Position numbers and translations under genes: made by a program
Notes under the pieces: model-generated
Told to the model about the DNA's origin: nothing
The model's database searches: none
Seen by the model: only the letters and a program-made list of their open reading frames with translations
In this document: positions 56,276 to 64,000 of the stretch, one piece after another
Position numbering within the stretch: position 1 is the first letter of the stretch
Layout of the letters: each line of letters starts with the position of its first letter
Source: Ctena decussata
Lineage: Eukaryota; Mollusca; Bivalvia; Lucinida; Lucinidae
Length of the DNA stretch: 64,000 bases
Assembly (NCBI GenBank): GCA_963989385.1
Contig: OZ022501.1
Coordinates: 92,674,979 to 92,738,978 of the forward strand
Direction: 5' to 3'

Positions 56276-56611
56276 TTAACTGATACAGAATAGTAAAATT
56301 AGTGTTCGAAATGCTTGACTATCTGCACTATATGTACATGTCGATTTTGCACGTTTTTCGCATGCAGCAAACTGGACAGTATATGAATGTGCTGTTAATA
56401 TGGTTAATCTGTATTTGAAATTTCGGATGTTTTCCCAATCAAACCACACATTTGCCATTTGCGTTTCATTTACATAATTAAAGGGCTCTCTGATGCAGAA
56501 AGAAATCACATACTCAGAGGTGCAAGCAAGTATGCACCTTTTACCCATATTATTATTGCCCATATTAGCCTTATTTAATAGAAAATATACAAAGCGGTCT
56601 CTTCCCAGCAT
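56276..56611 (-). other. 111-aa open frame, unknown
   Basis: The longest frame outside the recognised repeats in the last 10 kb. It starts MLGRDRFVYFLLNKANMG and includes NYVNETQMANVWFDWENI. No motif or family is recognised, and no splice or promoter signals support it. It could be a small gene, a repeat-derived frame or chance. Confidence 0.2.
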
Positions 56612-56779
56612 GGGTTATCTGCAACTGTTTGGGAACAACTATCAAGCCAACTGTTAGTTCTACTGGGCCAAGTTCACAGAATAAGGCTGTGGTCCAGTGT
56701 CTGTTAGCCGTCTTTTCATTTTAAATATTTTCAAATAACATATTGGCCCATTGTAATGGAAATGTAACATCTGTCGGAT

Positions 56780-57090
56780 GGGGGAGCAATTAGTTCTGTT
56801 GCATGCCAATATTGCTATTGTCCTTCGGTTGCTTTGGCAGTTTGAAGTTGTCATTGGCTTTTGCGGGAGCGCTAGAATGTTTTTGTTTTTTGTTTTGCTC
56901 TTACAACATCATTTACATTGCAGATATAATAATAAATGAGTCTTCAGTAGTCCCCTACCAATATGATTTGTTTTTGTGCCAACTGCTTGTTTGGCTTGGT
57001 TGCCAGAGCAACCCAAAATGATGACAACTTCAGCTGCCATGAAGCTGGAAATGCAAAAAGCTTCACAGAAATGTCAGTAGGATAGCATTA
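56780..57090 (+). repeat. Diverged single unit of the 23291-25030 array family
   Basis: TTCGGTTGCTTTGGCAGTTTGAAGTTGTCATTGGCTTTTGCGG, TTACATTGCAGATATAATA and TTGGTTGCCAGAGCAACCCAAAATG parallel the ~320-bp unit. The plus-strand frame here is a by-product. Confidence 0.5.
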
Positions 57091-57322
57091 GCCTTTGCAA
57101 ACACACTTTTACTAGTGCAACTTTTCTTCCTTTGCTTGTGCAACTTGGTCCAGAACTTTACCTGTCCAACTTGGCCCAGAATTGTGCTTGCTTGGTCAAA
57201 AACTTCGCTTTCTTTGGGAACGTGAAGCCCCTACTTACTTTCAGTGGGGCTTTTACGCTTATGAAAGCGCAGATCTGATTCCAACTCAGTATTGATTAAC
57301 AAACACATCCTAATTCCAAATC

Positions 57323-57566
57323 AGGTCTCGAGGTAAGAAAAAAATTATCGTGCTCAACTCAGCTGAGCATGAAATTTTCTCTGCTGATAAATATGAAAAT
57401 GCCAACTAATGTTGGCATTTTCATATTCATAAGCAGACAAAGTTTCATACTCAGCTAAACTGAGCAGTAAAACAACGGTATTTATCAGTAATTTCCTATT
57501 TATTAACAGGTGAAATTTCATGCTCAGCTGAGTTGAGCATGAAAAAAGTTTTATAACCTCGAGGCC
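57323..57566. repeat. Foldback MITE with nested palindromes
   Basis: GGTCTCGAGGTAAGAAAAAAATTATCGTGCTCAACTCAGCTGAGCATGAAATTT ... AAATTTCATGCTCAGCTGAGTTGAGCATGAAAAAAGTTTTATAACCTCGAGGCC. The centre has a second palindrome, AATATGAAAATGCCAACTAATGTTGGCATTTTCATATT (57388-57426). Confidence 0.88.
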
Positions 57567-57924
57567 AGTCTTACCAAGTAGTACGCATCTGACTCTTAGG
57601 AGAGGGAAGTACAATCTGTGTGAGAAAAGGGCGACTTTCTGTTGCTGATCTGCATGCAATGATCTATTAATTGTTTTAATTAATTATCCTGCAATACGAC
57701 AAATATATTAAGAGGGTCCCTATCTTTCTAAGTAGGCACAACATGTGTTGCACAATAGGCCTTTCCCGCAAACTGATTTTCATAATAAAGAATGTGTTTA
57801 GAATGGATATTGAGGTCCCGTTTCAGTCAATGTTTTGCAAAGTGTCTGTATTTGAATGTAAGTTAAAACGTTTTGTCGCTAGAACAGATGATTGTTCTGG
57901 TAATAGATGTTTTAATGATTAATT

Positions 57925-58110
57925 TTCATGTATAAGGGGGGTCTGGGGGGGGGGGGGGGGGGGCGTTGGAAGCATCCCAAAAGCCAAAACAACTTGCAAA
58001 ATCGCATTCTGACAGACAGTGCTCCCCAGCTCCCTAAAGTTAAGAGCTTACTCCCCAACTCCCTGAAAATAGATTGCAACCTCCCAAAACCCCTGGGAGG
58101 GCCTCAGTCT
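57925..58110 (+). repeat. G-run/CTCCCTGAAAA dispersed repeat with a long G tract
   Basis: CATGTATAAGGGGGGTCTGGGG followed by a continuous G tract (about 20 Gs), then CTGACAGACAGTGCTCCCCAGCTCCCTAAAGTTAAGAGCTTACTCC and CCCCTGGGAGGGCCTCA. Same family as 34105-34300. Confidence 0.8.
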
Positions 58111-58376
58111 GATTAGAATTGTGAGAGAGTTCCATTGCCTCTTAAATACTTTTGTATGTAATATGTAAACCACATCAAGCTAGCAACATCTAGCTGAATA
58201 AATTAGTAGTTTAGACAAGCTTGTTTCGTTATTAATAATACAACAACTTTGAGCTGCATCACGGGAGTAATACCAATGGTTATACCTATGCTGTCGACCG
58301 AGTGGTTAGCTGACCCTTCTGTCTACATGTATTTGTTTATGTTATTGGCAAAATCTCATCAATACAGGTTTGCTAG

Positions 58377-58905
58377 CTGTGTCTAAAAATAAGCTATATT
58401 TTACTGTCACATCTAAAAATAGTAATACGATATGACCTTCGTTGAACAAGGATACTCTGGTTCCAGGCTACATAAATGCAACAAAAAGCTGGGAAAAAGA
58501 CATGTTTAAAATCCCACCATATTGCACAACGACAAGTTAAGCTCTACGAGAATAATCAAAGACGATCATAACTGTACACAGAGGTAAGAGATAATATATT
58601 TTCAAGAGTTAAATTTTGGTAAGTTTCAAAATAGTTAAAAGTAACATTACTGTCAAAACAGCTAACTGTAGAGTTTGGTATTCGAGGCGGAAGATTGTTT
58701 GCTTTAAAATTATTCTAGTGGAGTGGGACACATGATGCAAATAACATCATAGTAACGTCGATGCGACGTGATGAGGTCAAAGGGCGTCGAACTGATATCC
58801 ATGTGACGATGTCTGCAGGATGTCATTTGGCGTCATATTCCCGCTCAGATTACAACACTGATGCAAATATATTGGGCTTCAGTATTCTGAATTTCTCTTC
58901 AAATA
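58377..58905 (+). repeat. Local duplication, segment 1 (left part)
   Basis: It shares a run of blocks with 62645-63105: ACTCTGGTTCCAGGCTAC, TTGCACAAC, AATAATCAAAGA-GATCAT, CTGTACAC-GAGGTAAGAGAT, ACAGCTAACT and GAGGCGGAAGATTGTT. Its downstream part reappears after the foldback insertion at 62029. The conserved GAG|GTAAGAG could be a splice donor of a 5' exon, but no coding frame is conserved. Confidence 0.75.
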
Positions 58906-60035
58906 AGTTAGGGTAGAGTCGGGTAACTTCGGACAGCGGGTAAATTCGGACAAACCATTGCAAACAGCGTAAATCCAGCTGAGACGGCTCATGACGATTT
59001 TCACTGTTTGCCTACTTTTTTTTTGTTTTACTTCCAAACAGCTGACACACGGGTGGTAAACCTAGGAACTACCACGAAATTGTGTTAACGTAATTTTGTT
59101 CCCAAGCCACATACGGGACATAACGGGGTAGTTTCCAGGCCGAAAAATTGATAAACAAAGGTTGGTGTCATTTTGGTTTTTGTTTTATTTTACTACTAAG
59201 AACGAACAATGGTGAAATCGGCCAATATGGTTCCGTGTAAATATGTCTCAGCGTCCCCTCTAGCCCCAAATTTTATATGAAAAGTTATTTTCTTTCTTTA
59301 GATTTTTGTTTCCCCGCTGAGCATCGGACCAACTTTCCCCAACGTACAGTGCCAGTTCGAAGGATTTTAGCCCGTATCTGTCAAATTAAGTTGAATGTGA
59401 TATCATTTGCCGATGAAAATGATAAAAAGACCCTTAATAAACCTTTCTACACAGAAAAAAAAATCCGAGCGTTTACTCGTAAAAGATTCATGCCCCGTTT
59501 GTCCTGTGTGGTAGTTTCCAGCGCATCGTGGTAGTTAAAATGCTATCGTGGTAGTTGCCAAGACTATGTAGTAGTTCCCATCAACAGATTTTCCGCTCGT
59601 TTAAGAATCGCCAATACTAGTGCACCTATCAATATTTCCCCCCACTGGGGGGGATACCATGGGGATTAGACAGCCAAAAAATCCCAACCCATGGGAATTA
59701 GATAGAACACCTAAAAACGGGGTTGGGACATTTGATACTTTTCTCGAAGTTCTAAATTAGATTTTATAACAAATTTGATGGCCCACCAAAGGAATTTGTG
59801 ACACCACATATTTGCTTATGGGTAGGGAAAAGAAGGTCATCAGTTGAGCCCCGGTGGACCAAACAACAGACAAAAAAAAAGTTTGATATAGAATTTGCGT
59901 CACTCGCCACGTGGTAGTTCCATGTTCAGTCAACTATAAGATAAAATGGCAGGCTAAGACTACTGGCCCAAAGTATTGTTAGTATTTGCGCTTCAGAAAA
60001 AAGGGGGATATCCTCGGGTTTCGCGCCGTCGAAAT

Positions 60036-61110
60036 ATCGCAAACCACCACAAACCACCGCAAACCACCCCAAACCACCCCAAACCACCGCAAACCACCTT
60101 TTTTATATATGATAACAATGGAAAAGGGTGAAAATGGATGTGAAAGTGCTAGAATAAGAGCACCTCTGACACTACGATTCGCTAGTATTGGTATTGAGGG
60201 TGATGGAAAATTATAGGCGGACGAGACTGATATTACATCTATAGATAATGAGATAGCTATAATAGATCAAGAAAGATTGTATAAAGTATTGTAGGTTGTT
60301 AATTTTTTACAATTTGAACTTCATAACCCAGGGAGAGGGGGTACTCTGAATATAAGTATATAAAAATCTTAACTTTAGGCTAAAGTGACAGGGCGAAATT
60401 AAACCAGTATTTTGTTAACCGAAAATCGAACACTTATGCCTATGACATACCAAGTAATACATTTTCATAGTGGTTTGCGGTGATCGGGGTGGTGATTCTG
60501 CTTATGGTAAAATCATTACGTTGGTCACCCAAAACGTTATGCTTAAGAAATAGATCAGCTCTAGCAGTGAATTGTTGAGTAATAATTCACTGTTCGGAGG
60601 TCAGTTGTAAAGTAGATCATATCACGAGCGCGGAGCGCGAGTGATATATCTACTTACAACTGACCGACAAACAGTGAATTATTACTCAACAATTCAATGC
60701 TAGAGCTGAAATATTTCGATTCTAACACTAAAAAACGCTGAAAAACTATTCTTTTCATTCAAACTCTCCCAACTTTCATGCTAGCGCGTTCATGCTCCCG
60801 CCAATATTCTTAACTGTATCTAAGGTAAATGTACATTTTTATGACGATTTTAGAAAGAAAAAGAGACGTTACACCGTCTAACGCCTCAAAGCGTCACAAA
60901 ATTACGTCAGTAATGCCAGTGACGTCAGCATTTAGACTCGCGCAGTCCAATACAGTGAATTGTTGCAGAATAAAACACGGAAACTTTCCATTGCTTCAAT
61001 AGGCGCACTATGTTAGAATAAAGCATATTCTATATTCTCCTTATATCAGGAAACCTTTTTCAAAAGTGGTTTGCGGTGGTTTGCGGTGGTTTGCAGTGGT
61101 TTGCGGTAAT
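60036..61110. repeat. Inner foldback with 10-bp minisatellite arms
   Basis: CCGCAAACCACCCCAAACCACC repeats at 60040-60096 are answered by GTGGTTTGCGGTGGTTTGCGG repeats at 61064-61109. One isolated GTGGTTTGCGGTGATCGGGGTGGT block lies at 60471-60494. It resembles the minisatellite-armed foldback at 3511-6562 in design, but the sequences are different. Confidence 0.7.
60555..60709. repeat. Innermost foldback MITE
   Basis: TCAGCTCTAGCAGTGAATTGTTGAGTAATAATTCACTGT ... ACAGTGAATTATTACTCAACAATTCAATGCTAGAGCTGA. The inner GGTCAGTTGTAAAGTAGAT...CACGAGCGCGGAGCGCGAGTG continues the stem. Confidence 0.92.
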
Positions 61111-62030
61111 TTGATGGTCCTTCGGGTAGGGTCACTTTTTATATACATGTGAGTGCGACGATGAACGGGCATGTTATATGATAATTATAAGGCATGTTTA
61201 TTCAACAACAAATTAGCTATGTGAATATCCCTTCTTTTCATTCTTCTCATCATTTCAATAGCTCACTGAATTTAAAATTCAGGCAGTCGACAAATTTTAT
61301 CCGACAAAAGGTTGTTTGAAAAGGTCTTTGTATGAATAAGAGGGGTATTCTAGGTTCGGCCCGAACACCCCGTCTTTAAAAATTTGAAGTAGCCCCTGAG
61401 TAGTGAACATCTGCTGATGGGAACTACTACTAAAATCCTACAAAGTCTTGGCAACTACCACGATAGCATTTTAACTACCACGGTGAGCTGGAAACTACCA
61501 CACAGGACAAACGGGGCATGAATCTTTTACGAGTAAACTCTTGGCTTCTGTTTTCTATGCAGGAACGTTTAGTAAGGGTCTTTGTATCATTTTCATCGGC
61601 TAATAATATCAAATTCAATATAATTTGATGGATACGAGCTCAATTTCTTCGAATTGGCACTGTACGTTATAGAAAATTGACCCGATACTCAGTGCGGGCG
61701 CAAAAATCTAAAGAAAGAAAATAACTTTTCATATAAAATTTGGGGCTAGAGGGGACGCTGAGACATATTTACACGGAACCATATTGGCCGATTTCACCAT
61801 TGTTCGTTCTTAGTAGTAAAATAAAACAAAAACCAATATGACACCAACCTTTGTTTATCAATTTTTCGGCCTGGAAACTACCCCGTTATGTCCCGTATGT
61901 GGCTTGGGAACAAAATTACGTTAACACAATTTCGTGGTAGTTCCTAGGTTTACCACCCGTGTGACATATAAAGGAAACAATGTCACTGTCCGAATTTACC
62001 TGCTGTCCGAAGTTACCCGACTCTATCCTA

Positions 62031-62240
62031 GCAAACGATCAGGTCCTTTTTTTTTCACCTCAAACTGCTGTTGATAATCATGTAAGCAATTTAAGTACCG
62101 TGTTTCACCCTATATATCTATTAGACAACTTGTCAAACAGTCTGATCAGAATTAATACTGTAAGCTGACATACCCTTTGTGAAACATGTTTTAATTTTTG
62201 TTATTTTATTATATTTAATTTTTTAGTCTACGCATATGGG
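62031..62240 (+). repeat. Local duplication, segment 1 (right part)
   Basis: GATCAGGTCC, GCTGCTGTTGATAATGAT-like AACTGCTGTTGATAATCATG, TTAGACA-CTT-T-AAACAGTC, TGTAAGCTGACAT and GTCTACGCATATGGGCGTAGATA parallel 63788-64000. It is separated from its left part only by the 3.1-kb transposon. Confidence 0.7.
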
Positions 62241-62644
62241 CGTAGATAATGTAGTCATTGAGTCAGAAACGAAAGTATAGCCAGTAGTTACCCATAATGC
62301 AGCTACAATCTAAGGTGATCTGACCCTGACGTGAACATATCATGAGATCTTCGTGTCCTCAGTTTAGAGAGCTTCACTGACAAACAAGCTATTCACATAT
62401 ATGGCGTGAGTGCTATTTCACTGATTTAAACTCACCAATGGCGATATTCATGTCATCTTTGAGAAAACTATTTTTCTTGTGTTTCTTCTAATATTAGAAG
62501 AAAAATCTCTGCTCAACCAGCGCACATGTACAGATACTCTCTTACAGTACTGACTGGAACATAAGTGGAAATTGTACATGCTGACAAGTAAGAGTAATGT
62601 ACAGACTGATTTGGTTGCTTGGTGATTATACCAGCGACAGTTAG

Positions 62645-63110
62645 CCGTGTCTGAAAATAAGCTGTATTTACTGTCACGTCTAAAAATAGTTATATGATCT
62701 GACTTTACTGAACAAAGATACTCTGGTTCCAGGCTACGTAGAGGCAACGAAGAGCTGGGTAAAAGACTTGGTCAAAAATACACCATGTTGCACAACAAGA
62801 TGAAAATTAAGGTTCAGCTGCAAGAATAATCAAAGATGATCATTACTGTACACGGAGGTAAGAGATAGATTTGTATTGTATAGAGTAATAAACTTTAAGT
62901 TAGTATCAAAATAGGTAACAGTACTTTCAAAACAGCTAACTTTTAGAGTTTTTAGTGAGGCGGAAGATTGTTGGTTAATATTGAGCGAAACTTATCCCAG
63001 TCGAAACATGATATCAAATGATAGCATAATGTCGTCGATGTGACGTCATGAGCTTAAAGGACGTTGTGCTAATTTAATGCGACGAAATCTGGTAAATTAC
63101 TTTTTACTGA
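62645..63110 (+). repeat. Local duplication, segment 2 (left part)
   Basis: Diverged second copy of 58377-58860 in the same orientation, ending in CGATGTGACGTCATGAGC, which matches CGATGCGACGTGATGAGG. 62241-62644 shows no supported gene; the minus-strand frame 62448-62747 overlaps this repeat. Confidence 0.7.
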
Positions 63111-63689
63111 CAACGCGATATACTTACGTATATATTTCTAAACGTAATTGCCAAGCAAATGCAGTAAAGGAGCCTTTTTAGTGTCCGAAATTTGGCGGTC
63201 TCGATGTCCTTTTTGTTACCTGAAGTCTCTTTTCAGTGACCAGAGGTTGAGTCCTTTTCGGTGCTGCACTTATTTTATTGATAATTAGACACATCTATGG
63301 CAGAGGGTAGGAAATGGGTATTGCCAAATTAGTTCTTCAGTTGTATAAGTTGACAGTGTTAAAAATGTAAAAATCTATTCATCCGACTTCCACATATGTT
63401 GAATTGCTATATTTTTGTTAAATACGATGCAAAAAATATTATCCAAGCGCTGATTTATAGCATGATAATATTAAAAGTTCTTAAATATACGTTTTATATC
63501 ATGAAATGGCAAATCAAATCCCTTTCAGTGCCCAAAATTTGTATGCGGTCCTTTTTCGGTGGCGTGACTCCTTTTCTGTCTTTTCTGTCTTTAGTAGGAC
63601 CGTTGTACTTCAATATTCTTAATTCCTCTTCAATTAAGTTTGCAATCATTTGATGGCGACAGAACACGTCCAATGTACACGCTCGGATT

Positions 63690-64000
63690 ATAAGACTCTG
63701 ATGTAAATATAATTATTGTTCTAAATTGTGCTTCAATATTCTGAATTCCTCTTTAAATAAGCTTACAAACATTTGATGGCGATAGATCTGGTCCAACTTT
63801 CTTAATAAGCTAAGCTGCTGTTGATAATGATGCAAAGCAAAGTACCAGATATCACTCTGAATAATTTGTTAGACGCTTTCTTGAAACAGTCGGATACTGT
63901 AGCTGACAAGCTGACCTACTGCTTGTGAATTCGTGTTTTTTTATTAGATCTAATTTTTTTCTTTCTTTGTCTACGACGGTGGGCGAAGATAGTTTAGTCA
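63690..64000 (+). repeat. Local duplication, segment 2 (right part, cut by window end)
   Basis: TTCAATATTCTGAATTCCTCTTTAAATAAGCTTACAAACATTTGATGGCGATAGATCTGGTCC corresponds to the uninterrupted version of the target at 58880-58910 joined to 62029-62060. An extra CTTCAATATTCTTAATTCCTCTTCAATTAAG copy is at 63607-63640. Confidence 0.65.

Larger units (their letters stand above)
58911..62028. mobile_element. Long-TIR (foldback) transposon, ~3.1 kb, TA target
   Basis: The ends GGGTAGAGTCGGGTAACTTCGGACAGC and GCTGTCCGAAGTTACCCGACTCTATCC are inverted repeats, each bordered by TA (58909-58910, 62029-62030). The arms continue for about 600-680 bp (58911-59595 against 61405-62028), with long near-identical stretches such as 59040-59310 against 61690-61965. 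No transposase frame is present. The core holds a retroelement scrap (59828-59880), a GTGGTTTGCG minisatellite foldback (60036-61110) and a smaller MITE. TA duplication suggests a Tc1/mariner-type mobiliser (inference). Confidence 0.9.

Overview
This is nuclear DNA from an animal with a large, repeat-dominated genome. It is most likely a bivalve mollusc (inference). Supporting signs are tRNA-headed SINEs, elements with hairpin ends around cores of 145-320 bp tandem repeats, many short foldback MITEs, and decayed LINE reverse transcriptases. There is no bacterial gene organisation: nearly all open frames are short, overlap repeats, and lack coding character.

The one gene recognised with confidence is NDUFA7, a mitochondrial complex I accessory subunit, on the + strand. 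Three exons are visible (12923-12969, 14500-14649, 19209-19302). Splice sites and phases agree, and the last exon ends in a stop. The exon with the start codon was not found and should lie upstream of 12922. The introns are filled with MITEs and tandem-repeat arrays.

Layout. 1-3.5 kb: SINE-like pieces and two broken LINEs. 3.5-6.6 kb: a foldback element whose inverted arms are minisatellites. 8.4-9.6 kb: a TTAA-flanked element with a nested palindrome. 9.8-20 kb: NDUFA7 and its intronic MITEs. 16-30.6 kb: several arrays of tandem-repeat-core elements. 30.6-37.3 kb: sequence between two inverted mariner-like ends, with nested SINEs and a TIR element flanked by a 6-bp target duplication. 37.3-54.5 kb: an almost perfect direct tandem duplication, two copies of 8,599 bp. 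Each copy holds four copies or relics of a palindromic MITE, a roughly 455-bp repeat array, a SINE, a candidate exon and retroelement debris. 54.5-64 kb: more palindromic MITEs, then a 3.1-kb long-inverted-repeat element sitting inside one copy of an older local duplication. The other copy still shows what looks like the empty site.

The most notable observations are the 8.6-kb duplication with one breakpoint inside a transposon end, the nested foldbacks at 58.9-62.0 kb with a reconstructable TA target, a MITE abutting (and perhaps supplying) an NDUFA7 splice donor, and about a dozen copies of one ~235-bp near-palindrome, two of them inside NDUFA7 introns. No CRISPR array, operon, rRNA, virus or toxin gene was seen.
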